Below, piece by piece: positions 7,553 to 13,892 of a stretch of DNA of 13,892 nucleotides. How positions within the stretch are numbered: the stretch's first letter is position 1; the number at the start of each line of letters is the position of its first letter. A model generated the notes under the pieces. It saw only the letters and a program-made list of their open reading frames with translations. It did no database searches and had not been told where the DNA came from. Origin of the DNA: Pseudomonadales bacterium (GTDB taxonomy: Bacteria; Pseudomonadota; Gammaproteobacteria; Pseudomonadales; Pseudohongiellaceae); assembly GCA_022360535.1 (NCBI GenBank), contig JAKSCP010000001.1, positions 1-13,892 on the forward strand. Direction: 5' to 3'. The translations under genes and the position numbers were made by a program.

Positions 7553-8224
7553 ATGACCCAGGATGAACTAAAGCAGGCAGTGGCAAAGGCCGCCTTTGAG
7601 TACGTTGAAAGTCGACTGGAAGACGACATGATTATCGGTGTCGGTACTGGCTCCACAGCAAACTACTTCATCGATGAACTGGGCACCATTGCACATCGAC
7701 TGGCCGGGACCGTAGCCAGTTCAGAAGAGACTGCTCGTCGACTCAAAGAGCATAAGATTCCTGTTTTCGATCTCAACAGCAGCGGTATTCTGGACATCTA
7801 TGTGGATGGGGCTGATGAATCAAATCATCACTTGCATCTGATAAAGGGAGGTGGCGCTGCGCTCACGCGGGAAAAAATAATCGCCGCTGCTTCCAGAGAA
7901 TTCGTCTGTATCGCCGATGAATCCAAACTCGTTAAGGTTCTGGGGAAGTTTCCCTTGCCAGTAGAGGTTATACCCATGGCCCGCAGCCATGTGGCCAGAC
8001 AAATCGTCAACCTGGGCGGGGATCCTGTTTATCGGGAGGCTTGTGTCACTGACAATGGTAACCATATCCTCGATGTCTACAACCTGGAAATCCTTGAGCC
8101 ACGCAAGCTGGAGCACGACCTGAACCAGATTACTGGCGTAGTGACCAATGGTCTTTTTGCCGAGCGCGGGGCAGACCTCCTGTTGCTGGGCACAGCGAAT
8201 GGAGTCGAGACAATCAAACCTTGA
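7553..8224 (+). CDS. rpiA: Ribose-5-phosphate isomerase A
   Basis: RpiA interconverts ribose 5-phosphate and ribulose 5-phosphate in the non-oxidative pentose phosphate pathway. The 223-residue protein aligns nearly throughout with E. coli RpiA: phosphate loop GVGTGSTA (29-36), YVDGADE (83-89) and IKGGGAALTREK (97-108). Catalytic residues known from E. coli (D81, D84, K94, E103) correspond to D85, D88, K98 and E107 and all are present. A Shine-Dalgarno AGGAAA (7539-7544) lies 8 bases before the ATG. It follows psd by 19 bases, so it may be read from the same transcript, though it has its own ribosome binding site. Confidence 0.97.
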   Translation: MTQDELKQAVAKAAFEYVESRLEDDMIIGVGTGSTANYFIDELGTIAHRLAGTVASSEETARRLKEHKIPVFDLNSSGILDIYVDGADESNHHLHLIKGGGAALTREKIIAAASREFVCIADESKLVKVLGKFPLPVEVIPMARSHVARQIVNLGGDPVYREACVTDNGNHILDVYNLEILEPRKLEHDLNQITGVVTNGLFAERGADLLLLGTANGVETIKP

Positions 8225-8323
8225 TTAGTCTTGATGACGGCCCTGATCGGCTGGTAACACCAATCAGTCTTCGGCCAAAGAGTTCTGAATCCGAACTATT
8301 TCCCGCGCTGTAGAAACCTTTTT

Positions 8324-8348
8324 CCACGCCGCCGAATTGGGAGCGTGG
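8324..8348. terminator. Weak hairpin between rpiA and the cold shock gene
   Basis: CCACGC (8324-8329) and GCGTGG (8343-8348) form a perfect 6-bp stem with a 13-base loop in the gap between the convergent rpiA and csp genes. On the plus strand it is followed by only TTT; on the minus strand it is followed by AAAAAGG, so it lacks a proper T run in either direction. It may help end rpiA transcription, but a match to an intrinsic terminator is poor. The rest of the 164-base gap shows no other clear element. Confidence 0.25.
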
Positions 8349-8388
8349 TTTAAAGAAGATGCGGGGATGTGCGAAGTATTAACTCAGT

Positions 8389-8598
8389 TTACAGCGGGGT
8401 GACGTTGTCCGCCTGGGGACCTTTTTCGGCATTAGTAACTTCCATCGTTACTTTTTGGCCTTCGTGCAACGACCGTCTTCCTGATCCATTGATGGCGCTG
8501 AAGTGAACGAATACATCCTTGCCACCTTCCTGCTCAATGAAACCGAAACCTTTCTCGTCGTTAAACCACTTAACGGTACCCTCTACTAACTCTGACAT
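8389..8598 (-). CDS. Cold shock domain protein, CspA/CspD-like
   Basis: Single cold-shock domain (OB-fold) protein of 69 residues that binds single-stranded RNA or DNA; family members melt RNA hairpins and act as RNA chaperones or antiterminators. The domain starts with GTVKWFNDEKGFGFI, containing RNP1 (KGFGFI, 16-21), and continues with RNP2 (VFVHF, 29-33) and the usual ending EGQKVTMEV...KGPQADNVTPL. The ATG (8596-8598) is preceded by GAGAG about 6 bases upstream. The leader has a promoter near 8670-8698 and a hairpin with a T run, so regulation in the leader is possible. Whether it is cold-induced or constitutive cannot be read from the protein. Confidence 0.95.
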   Translation of the reverse strand: MSELVEGTVKWFNDEKGFGFIEQEGGKDVFVHFSAINGSGRRSLHEGQKVTMEVTNAEKGPQADNVTPL

Positions 8599-8637
8599 AG
8601 TGCTCTCGTGCGTTGATATATAAAACAGGCTCTCGCG

Positions 8638-8662
8638 AAAAAACCTACGGGCACATTACCCG
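8638..8662 (-). promoter_or_regulatory. Hairpin plus T run in the csp leader (possible attenuator)
   Basis: Read on the minus strand, CGGG (8659-8662) and CCCG (8648-8651) form a short GC stem around a 7-base loop, followed after four bases (TAGG) by six T (8643-8638). This is terminator-like, though the stem is only 4 bp plus a possible G-U pair. It would lie at the very 5' end of the csp mRNA if the promoter at 8670-8698 is right. Confidence 0.3.
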
Positions 8663-8669
8663 CTCGGTC

Positions 8670-8698
8670 AGTGTACGCCGATTGCCCCGAATTGGAAA
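8670..8698 (-). promoter_or_regulatory. Candidate sigma-70 promoter of the cold shock gene
   Basis: On the minus strand TTTCCA (8698-8693) and TACACT (8675-8670) are separated by exactly 17 bases; each matches its consensus box at 4 of 6 positions. The transcript would begin near 8663 and give a leader of about 65 bases. The rest of the 226-base gap upstream (8699-8824) holds only AT-rich sequence with other weaker box-like matches. Confidence 0.45.
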
Positions 8699-8824
8699 TG
8701 ATATTTAACCTAAAATTGTGACAATTGCAGGACAAACACTGGTTCACCTGACAAAGTCTTCACAATTCTGAACGAAATCATCCTTGTGCCCCTGCACTCG
8801 AAGTGACAGGCATGGAATGAAAAA

Positions 8825-10228
8825 CTATTCGAGTTCGAATAATTTTCCAGGATTCACGATGTTGCAAGGATCGAACGTTTGCTTGATAGATTTCATGAAT
8901 GCTATTTCAGGCTCCGCACGGGAATAGTGCAGAAAGGGTTTCTTCAGTAGACCAACTCCATGTTCTGCTGATACCGAACCACCGTGTTGCTGTACGACTT
9001 CAAAAACATACTGCGACACTTTGCCGCACTTATCAAAAAACTCAGACGAATCAAGATCGGCTGGTTTGAGAATGTTGAGGTGCACATTGCCGTCGCCGAT
9101 ATGTCCGAACCAGATAATTTCGAAATCCGGATACTCTTTGCTAACCAGACTATCTACTTCTTTCAAAAATGTTGGGACTGCAGACACCTTGACCGAAATA
9201 TCATTTTTGTAAGGAGTGAACTGCGCGATAGTTTCTGAAATGTCTTCTCGCAAGCGCCACAGATTTTGCGCTTGTGTAAGACTCTGGCTGACAGTGCCAT
9301 CTTCGATCCATCCCTGTTCCAGGCAATACTCAAACAACTCCATGGCAGTTTCCAGGTCTTGTTCAGACAACTGTTCAAACTCGATCAAAGCATAGAATGG
9401 GCATCGGGTTTCGAATGGCCGTTGCAGTTGTTTTTCTTCGATGACATGAACCAGGGCCTTTTCTGAGAAAAACTCGAAGGCAGTGATGGCCAACTTTGAC
9501 TGGAAGCTTTCCAGTATCGGCATGGTGTCAGTCATATCCTGAACACCCAATAGCAGGACTGTAGGATCTTTCGGTGGATTCGCCAGTCCGATAGTCAACT
9601 CGACGATAATGCCAAGGGTGCCCTCTGATCCTATGAAGAGGTGTCTTAGATCATATCCCGTGGCATTTTTTGTAAGCCCACGGTTGAGATCCAACAAGTC
9701 GCCGGTCCCGGTAACAACTTTCATTCCCTGTACCCAATTCCTGGTCATGCCGTAGCGAATTACTTTAATGCCGCCAGCATTGGTGGCTACGTTGCCTCCC
9801 AGCTGACTGGAACCGGATGAAGCGAAATCCACTGGGTAGAACAGACCTTTTTCTTCAGCAAACTGCTGCAGTTGCTCCGTAACTACACCAGCCTCACAGA
9901 CCACTTGCCGGTCAGCAGCATTGAAATCCTTAATTTCGTTCATGCGATCAAGTGCCAGCACCACCTCGCCACTAGTGGCAACGGCACCGCCACTGAGTCC
10001 GGTGCGCCCGCCGGAAGGAACTATTGAGAAATTGGAAGCATTAGCCAGCCTGACTACTTCCTGAACTTCCTCTGCTGTTTTGGGCAATACGATGGCCAGC
10101 GGCGCAGCTGTGTATTGACGCGTCCAGTCCTTGCCATAAGTCTGCAAGTCATCGGCACCTGTCTTCACCCATTGTTCACCAACAATGGCAGATAAAGCCT
10201 GCAAAATTTCCTTGTTATCGCTCGCCAT
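8825..10228 (-). CDS. FAD-binding D-2-hydroxyglutarate dehydrogenase (D2HGDH-like)
   Basis: VAO/PCMH-type flavoprotein of 467 residues. Family members oxidise D-2-hydroxy acids; beside serA the likely substrate is D-2-hydroxyglutarate, giving 2-oxoglutarate with electrons passed to a flavoprotein or quinone acceptor. The N-terminal FAD domain (about 35-215) has PSGGRTGLSGG (71-81), YPVDFASSGSSQLGGNVATNAGG (131-153) and FIGSEGTLGI (198-207). The FAD-oxidase C domain (about 220-465) has the metal/substrate motif GHIGDGNVH with H376 and H383 and AEHGVG with E422 and H423, then FDPCNIVNPGKLF at the end. No signal peptide is seen, so it is likely cytoplasmic. D-lactate dehydrogenase and glycolate oxidase GlcD share the fold and cannot be fully excluded, but Pseudomonas has the same neighbour arrangement with serA. 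ATG 10228 has a weak ribosome binding site. A 92-base gap separates it from divergent serA. Confidence 0.88.
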   Translation of the reverse strand: MASDNKEILQALSAIVGEQWVKTGADDLQTYGKDWTRQYTAAPLAIVLPKTAEEVQEVVRLANASNFSIVPSGGRTGLSGGAVATSGEVVLALDRMNEIKDFNAADRQVVCEAGVVTEQLQQFAEEKGLFYPVDFASSGSSQLGGNVATNAGGIKVIRYGMTRNWVQGMKVVTGTGDLLDLNRGLTKNATGYDLRHLFIGSEGTLGIIVELTIGLANPPKDPTVLLLGVQDMTDTMPILESFQSKLAITAFEFFSEKALVHVIEEKQLQRPFETRCPFYALIEFEQLSEQDLETAMELFEYCLEQGWIEDGTVSQSLTQAQNLWRLREDISETIAQFTPYKNDISVKVSAVPTFLKEVDSLVSKEYPDFEIIWFGHIGDGNVHLNILKPADLDSSEFFDKCGKVSQYVFEVVQQHGGSVSAEHGVGLLKKPFLHYSRAEPEIAFMKSIKQTFDPCNIVNPGKLFELE

Positions 10229-10263
10229 AATGCTCTGAGAAAGTCCGTTAGATGGGCTAATGA

Positions 10264-10292
10264 TTCACACAAATTCAAACGGTTCATGTTAC
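10264..10292 (+). promoter_or_regulatory. Candidate serA promoter
   Basis: TTCACA (10264-10269) and TGTTAC (10287-10292) lie 17 bases apart in the serA/dehydrogenase gap. The -35 box matches at 4 of 6 positions and the -10 at only 3. A transcript starting near 10299 would begin after the upstream ATG (10294), in agreement with the choice of ATG 10321 as the serA start. Confidence 0.28.
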
Positions 10293-10320
10293 CATGCGCG
10301 CCCTACACAGCCGACCCTCT

Positions 10321-11559
10321 ATGAACCAGCAGCAAGTTACATCGTTTGAGAAAAGCAAGATCCGCTTTTTGTTGCTCGAATCCGTGCATCAAAGCGCGCT
10401 TGAAACTCTCACCAAGTCCGGTTACGAAAACATCGAGTACCTGAAAACCTCGCTGGAGGGAGATCAGCTACTGGAAAAAGTGTCGACCGCCCACTTCCTC
10501 GGCATCCGTTCGCGCACCCAATTGACCGATGAGGTCTTCGCTGCCGCTGAAAAGCTACAAGCCGTTGGTTGTTTTTGCATTGGAACCAACCAGGTAAATC
10601 TGGATGCAGCGCTGGCTCGGGGTATTCCAGTTTTCAACGCACCATTTTCTAATACCCGTAGCGTGGCCGAGTTGGTGATCGGACAAGCGATCTTGTTGTT
10701 ACGCGGCATTCCAGAAAAGAATGCCCTGCTGCATCGAGGAATCTGGCAGAAAGCCGCAGCTGGGTCTTACGAAACCCGAGGCAAGAAGTTAGGCATCATC
10801 GGTTACGGCAATATCGGTTCACAGCTCAGTGTGTTAGCCGAGGCCATGGGTATGAACGTTTTTCTGTATGACGTGGCCAGTAAACTTCCTCTCGGCAATG
10901 CGACACAGCTGGAGACACTGGAAGAACTAATGTCTACCTGTGACGTGATAAGTCTGCACGTGCCAGAAACAGTGCAGACCAAAGACATGATCGGGGCTCG
11001 TGAGCTAGGCTGGATGAAAGACAGCGCTATCTTGATCAATGCCTCCCGTGGCAGTGTTGTCGAGATAAATGACCTGGCCGATGCACTACGCAACAAACAA
11101 ATCGCTGGCGCAGCAATCGACGTCTTCCCGACTGAACCTAAATCTAACGACGAAGAATTTCTTTCTCCACTTCGCGAGTTTGAAAACTGCATCATCACTC
11201 CCCATGTTGGTGGCAGCACCATGGAAGCGCAGGAAAACATTGGTGTTGAAGTGGCCGAGAAGCTGGTGAAGTACAGCGATAACGGTTCCAGCTCTACCGC
11301 AGTCAATTTCCCCGAAGTTACTTTGCCTGCCCATCCAGGTAATCATCGCCTGTTGCACATTCATAAGAACGTGCCAGGTGTCCTTACTGAAATTAACAGC
11401 ATTTTCTCTGAGACCGGGATTAACATTCGCTCACAGTATCTACAGACTAATGATCAAGTGGGTTACGTGGTGATGGATATTGATGAGCAGTATAGTGAAC
11501 TGGCACTCAAAAAATTGAACGAAGTTCAGGGCACGATTCGTTGTCGTGTGCTGTTTTAA
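10321..11559 (+). CDS. serA: D-3-phosphoglycerate dehydrogenase SerA
   Basis: SerA oxidises 3-phosphoglycerate to 3-phosphohydroxypyruvate, the committed step of L-serine synthesis; the E. coli-type enzyme also reduces 2-oxoglutarate to D-2-hydroxyglutarate. The 412-residue protein aligns along its length with E. coli SerA (410). It has the NAD loop GYGNIGS (161-167), catalytic R243 (NASRG), E272 (PTEP) and H295 (TPHVGGST), equivalent to E. coli R240, E269 and H292, and a C-terminal ACT domain (about 345-412). The serine-binding residues of the ACT domain are kept (H348, N350, N368), so feedback inhibition by serine is expected. ATG 10321 gives the family-like N-terminus; the in-frame ATG at 10294 adds nine unlike residues. 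Neither start has a Shine-Dalgarno. It is divergent from the D-2-hydroxyglutarate dehydrogenase, and its stop is 4 bases from the convergent hydrolase stop. Confidence 0.97.
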   Translation: MNQQQVTSFEKSKIRFLLLESVHQSALETLTKSGYENIEYLKTSLEGDQLLEKVSTAHFLGIRSRTQLTDEVFAAAEKLQAVGCFCIGTNQVNLDAALARGIPVFNAPFSNTRSVAELVIGQAILLLRGIPEKNALLHRGIWQKAAAGSYETRGKKLGIIGYGNIGSQLSVLAEAMGMNVFLYDVASKLPLGNATQLETLEELMSTCDVISLHVPETVQTKDMIGARELGWMKDSAILINASRGSVVEINDLADALRNKQIAGAAIDVFPTEPKSNDEEFLSPLREFENCIITPHVGGSTMEAQENIGVEVAEKLVKYSDNGSSSTAVNFPEVTLPAHPGNHRLLHIHKNVPGVLTEINSIFSETGINIRSQYLQTNDQVGYVVMDIDEQYSELALKKLNEVQGTIRCRVLF

Positions 11560-11563
11560 TCTC

Positions 11564-12520
11564 TCAAATCAAAATTCCTGAAATCCTTTCGAACACTTCC
11601 CGGCGATAAGCTTCAGCTTCATTCGCCAAATGGTGACGCGCATCTGAAATCAAAGTGATATCTGATTGTGGAAACTTTTCACTAATCAGTTGCATGTTTC
11701 TTTGCCAGTCCACCGTGGTATCACCTGTACCTTGAATGATATGCAACGGGGTATCAGTGGTGTTCGCAGCCAGAAATCGATTGTGGTAGTCGACCATGGC
11801 ATTGATCCAGCTAACTGGAAGAATCTGACTTTGCAGTGCGTCGGTGTTTTTCAAAAAGTAGAGAAACTTCTCGTCGTGACTATTAACCGCGAACTTTCTC
11901 GCAATGGAGGAAACAAAGTTACGCAGCAAGTAGAAACTGATTCGGGACCAACGCCAGTTGGCTGAATACAACAGTGGGCAAAGCAGAACGTACTGGCCGA
12001 TATCAAATCGATTGGTCAGATCATGATGTAGCAGACTGTCCATGATGATGGCACCGCCAGTGCTCTGCCCAAGCAAGTGCCAGGGTTTCGGTAATTTTTC
12101 CTGTGCCAGGGTAAGACAGGCAAGCAGACTCTCGCAGTAGTCTGCAAAGGAATCGATGCTGGCGACCGGACCACTCGATAACCCATGACCGGGCATATCG
12201 AAAATGACAACTGACAGCCCGTTCTGCAGACAGTGCCTGATTAAGTGACTGAACAGACCTGCATGATCGTAGTAACCATGGAGCAGGAATACAGTACCAC
12301 GATGATCGGCCTCGGCTATTTTGAAGTACTGGCACACTAACTGGAAATCAGCGCTGCCGAAGTTGCCGATATGGTAACTCCACTCAACTTGCGCGGTGTC
12401 CAAATCAAGCCCATAGAAAGACTTGTATCGCGTCAAGAGCTCAGTTGCTGCAGAAGCTTGCTCGAAATCGATCGCCGCCAGTTGCTCGCGCAAAGACTCT
12501 GCGTCACTGCGAGAGAACAT
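11564..12520 (-). CDS. Alpha/beta hydrolase, monoacylglycerol lipase/lysophospholipase-like, substrate unknown
   Basis: Alpha/beta hydrolase of 318 residues of the Hydrolase_4 (serine aminopeptidase S33 / monoglyceride lipase) type. Seen: the oxyanion-hole region FLLHGYYDHAGLF (78-90), FDMPGHGLSSG (107-117), the nucleophile elbow GQSTGG with S153 (family members more often read GHSMGG), the likely acid D267 in QGTGDTTVD, and H296 or H297 in ISDARHHL. So the triad appears complete. There is no signal peptide. Substrates of this family include monoacylglycerols, lysophospholipids and other esters; nothing here decides between them. It begins 9 bases after the fba stop and has no clear ribosome binding site, so it is probably co-transcribed and translationally coupled with pgk-fba. 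It converges with serA. A link to central carbon metabolism is only by position. Confidence 0.88.
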   Translation of the reverse strand: MFSRSDAESLREQLAAIDFEQASAATELLTRYKSFYGLDLDTAQVEWSYHIGNFGSADFQLVCQYFKIAEADHRGTVFLLHGYYDHAGLFSHLIRHCLQNGLSVVIFDMPGHGLSSGPVASIDSFADYCESLLACLTLAQEKLPKPWHLLGQSTGGAIIMDSLLHHDLTNRFDIGQYVLLCPLLYSANWRWSRISFYLLRNFVSSIARKFAVNSHDEKFLYFLKNTDALQSQILPVSWINAMVDYHNRFLAANTTDTPLHIIQGTGDTTVDWQRNMQLISEKFPQSDITLISDARHHLANEAEAYRREVFERISGILI

Positions 12521-12529
12521 CGGGCTGTG

Positions 12530-13579
12530 CTAGGCAGCCTGTTGGTAGTGCTGGTACATCTCTTCCAGGCTATAGACCTTACCAATCCTGGAGATCTGCC
12601 CTGCAGTACCAAAAGCTTCCAGACGCGCCTTAACGATGTCTTTCATGGCACCAATAGTGGGGGTCAGAAACTTGCGGGGATCGAACTCCGATTTGTTACC
12701 AGCCAGAAAGCGGCGCACGGCGCCGGTGGAAGCCAGACGCAGATCGGTGTCGATGTTCACTTTACGCACACCGTGACGGATGCCTTCCTGAATTTCTTCG
12801 ACCGGCACACCATAGGTTTCAGGAATTTCGCCACCAAACTCGTTGATAACCGCTAGCCAATCCTGGGGCACTGATGAAGAACCGTGCATGACCAGGTGAG
12901 TGTTGGGAATCTTGGCGTGAATTTCTTTGATGCGCTCTATGGCGAGGATATCGCCAGTAGGTGGGCGGCTGAATTTGTAAGCACCATGGCTGGTGCCTAC
13001 GGCAATGGCCAGGGCATCAACTCCGGTGGCATCGACGAAATCAGACGCCTCCTGAGGATCGGTGAGTAATTGATCCATGGACAGCTGGCCTTCGGCACCA
13101 ATGCCATCCTCTTCTCCGGCCATGCCTGTTTCCAGGGAGCCCAAACAACCAATTTCCCCTTCCACTGATACGCCACAGGCATGAGCCATGTCTACCACCT
13201 GTTTGGTAACCCGCACGTTGTATTCAAAATCTGTTGGTGTCTTACCGTCCTCCCCCAGGGAGCCATCCATCATGACCGAAGAAAATCCCAATTGAATGGA
13301 TCGCTGACAAACTGCTGGAGAGACGCCGTGATCCTGGTGCATCACGATGGGGATATGGGGAAACTCTTCGATGGCAGCGAGGATAAGATGTCGCAAAAAA
13401 GTGGAGCCCGCGTATTTACGAGCGCCGGCTGAAGCCTGAAGAATAACCGGGCTATTTACTTCATTCGCCCCTTCCATGATGGCGCGCACCTGCTCAAGAT
13501 TGTTCACGTTAAAGGCTGGTACGCCGTAATCATTTTCCGCCGCATGGTCCAATAACTGCCTTAAACTGATCAACGCCAT
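12530..13579 (-). CDS. fba: Class II fructose-bisphosphate aldolase
   Basis: Zinc-dependent aldolase that splits fructose 1,6-bisphosphate into dihydroxyacetone phosphate and glyceraldehyde 3-phosphate in glycolysis and makes it in gluconeogenesis. The 349-residue protein is of the CbbA-type class II group and closely follows the Pseudomonas enzyme (354). Motifs: YGVPAFNVNNLEQ (18-30), MHQDHG with catalytic D83 and zinc ligand H84, CGVSVEGEIG, the mobile loop around 148-165 (SLETGMAGEEDG), GTSHGAYKF with H198, MHGSSSVP with H232, and NIDTDLRLA (275-283). The frame extends to 13615, but ATG 13579 (MALISLRQLLDHA) matches the family start and has a strong GAGGAAAA (13590-13583) 6 or so bases upstream. 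It follows pgk in the order usual for gammaproteobacteria. Confidence 0.97.
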   Translation of the reverse strand: MALISLRQLLDHAAENDYGVPAFNVNNLEQVRAIMEGANEVNSPVILQASAGARKYAGSTFLRHLILAAIEEFPHIPIVMHQDHGVSPAVCQRSIQLGFSSVMMDGSLGEDGKTPTDFEYNVRVTKQVVDMAHACGVSVEGEIGCLGSLETGMAGEEDGIGAEGQLSMDQLLTDPQEASDFVDATGVDALAIAVGTSHGAYKFSRPPTGDILAIERIKEIHAKIPNTHLVMHGSSSVPQDWLAVINEFGGEIPETYGVPVEEIQEGIRHGVRKVNIDTDLRLASTGAVRRFLAGNKSEFDPRKFLTPTIGAMKDIVKARLEAFGTAGQISRIGKVYSLEEMYQHYQQAA

Positions 13580-13607
13580 TTCTTTTCCTCTCTTAACTCT
13601 AAACAAC

Positions 13608-13621
13608 GCCTCCACAGAGGC
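13608..13621 (-). repeat. Small hairpin in the fba leader
   Basis: GCCTC (13608-13612) and GAGGC (13617-13621) form a perfect 5-bp stem with a 4-base loop in the pgk-fba gap, 29 bases upstream of the fba ATG. On the minus strand it is followed by GTTGTTTAG, so it lacks a clean T run. It may be an mRNA processing or stability element; a role is not shown. Confidence 0.3.
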
Positions 13622-13657
13622 TGCATCAAAACTGCTGGATTAGATATACGATTATTT

Positions 13658-13676
13658 CCAACCCCAATGGGCTTGG
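13658..13676 (-). repeat. Inverted repeat just after pgk
   Basis: CCAACCCC (13658-13665) and GGGCTTGG (13669-13676) pair over 8 bp with one mismatch around a 3-base loop, 10 bases downstream of the pgk stop on the minus strand. It is followed by AAATAATCG rather than T residues, so it is not a standard intrinsic terminator. It could be a stabilising 3' hairpin or RNase processing site between pgk and fba. Confidence 0.35.
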
Positions 13677-13686
13677 CAATGCTTAA

Positions 13687-13892
13687 TCAAGCACTGCGCT
13701 GCTTGAGAACTTGTACCGCTGGCAATTCGATTCCCTGCACATACTCCAGGAAGGCACCGCCGCCCGTTGAGATGTAGGAGATGTCATCGGTGACGCCGAA
13801 CTTATCGATGGCGGCGATAGTTTCGCCACCACCGGCTATGGAAAATCCGGCCTTGCTCGCTCCAGCCTGAGCAATCTGGCGCGTGCCCGCCG
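13687..13892 (-). CDS. pgk: Phosphoglycerate kinase (partial, only the C-terminal part in the window)
   Basis: Phosphoglycerate kinase transfers phosphate from 1,3-bisphosphoglycerate to ADP in glycolysis and works in reverse in gluconeogenesis. Only the last 68 codons are here; the gene continues past the right edge. The visible part is the characteristic C-terminal nucleotide-binding region: SIAGGGETIAAIDKFG, then ISYISTGGGAFLEYVQG, and ending LPAVQVLKQRSA before TGA (13689-13687). STGGGA(F/S)LE is a family signature. fba follows 107 bases downstream on the same strand, the usual pgk-fba order. Confidence 0.95.
   Translation of the reverse strand, partial: AGTRQIAQAGASKAGFSIAGGGETIAAIDKFGVTDDISYISTGGGAFLEYVQGIELPAVQVLKQRSA

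Noticed and set aside
8225..8388. A small RNA or standard terminator in the rpiA-csp gap
   Set aside because: Only short stems without T runs and no clear promoter; not enough to call an RNA gene.
10294..10320. Upstream ATG for serA
   Set aside because: Adds nine residues not seen in the family, has no ribosome binding site, and lies at or before the likely transcription start.
12371..12856. 161-residue plus-strand open frame across the hydrolase/fba junction
   Set aside because: Antisense to two genes with intact motifs; its sequence has no recognisable family features.
13580..13615. N-terminal extension of fba
   Set aside because: ATG 13579 matches family starts and has a strong ribosome binding site; the extension runs through that site.
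1..13892. Mobile elements, CRISPR arrays, phage genes, tRNA or rRNA genes
   Set aside because: No repeat arrays, transposase or integrase motifs, or tRNA-like clover-leaf sequence were found on either strand; gene content is housekeeping.

Overview
This window reads as a chromosomal segment of a gammaproteobacterium. The evidence is the order queG / orn / rsgA / (rhdA) / psd, which resembles the orn-rsgA-psd neighbourhood of Escherichia coli and Pseudomonas, the SerA and RpiA proteins that align closely with E. coli enzymes, and the D-2-hydroxyglutarate dehydrogenase next to serA as in Pseudomonas. A marine or environmental lineage is plausible, but genus cannot be set from the sequence alone. 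No tRNA, rRNA, CRISPR array, insertion sequence, prophage gene or attachment site was seen. Nearly all of the window is coding, and the longest gene-free stretch is 226 bases.

Left part (1-4139). A minus-strand ovoA gene, cut by the left edge, encodes the iron enzyme that starts ovothiol synthesis. It is divergent from a PLP-dependent aminotransferase of the YbdL / kynurenine aminotransferase / cysteine-conjugate beta-lyase family. Three bases after that gene, queG (last step of queuosine synthesis) follows on the plus strand. Because ovothiol synthesis needs a PLP-dependent C-S lyase (OvoB) after OvoA, this divergent pair is the most interesting point of the window.

Centre (4144-8224). orn (minus) and rsgA (plus) diverge from a 109-base gap that holds an extended -10 element facing each way. 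rsgA, rhdA, psd and rpiA then run in one direction with small gaps: ribosome assembly GTPase, single-active-site rhodanese, phosphatidylserine decarboxylase and ribose-5-phosphate isomerase.

Right part (8389-13892). A minus-strand cold shock gene has its own promoter and a short leader that starts with a small hairpin followed by a T run. Next, a D-2-hydroxyglutarate dehydrogenase (minus) and serA (plus) are divergent. SerA makes D-2-hydroxyglutarate as a by-product and the dehydrogenase recycles it, so they form a functional pair. The last block, on the minus strand, is pgk (cut by the right edge), fba (class II aldolase) and an alpha/beta hydrolase of unknown substrate 9 bases downstream of fba.

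Most of the window is housekeeping. I found no clearly new system. The best lead is the ovoA-aminotransferase pair. Secondary leads are the csp leader hairpin, a possible leaderless rhdA transcript, and the convergent gene pairs (queG/orn, serA/hydrolase) whose stop codons are only 4 bases apart with no visible terminator.
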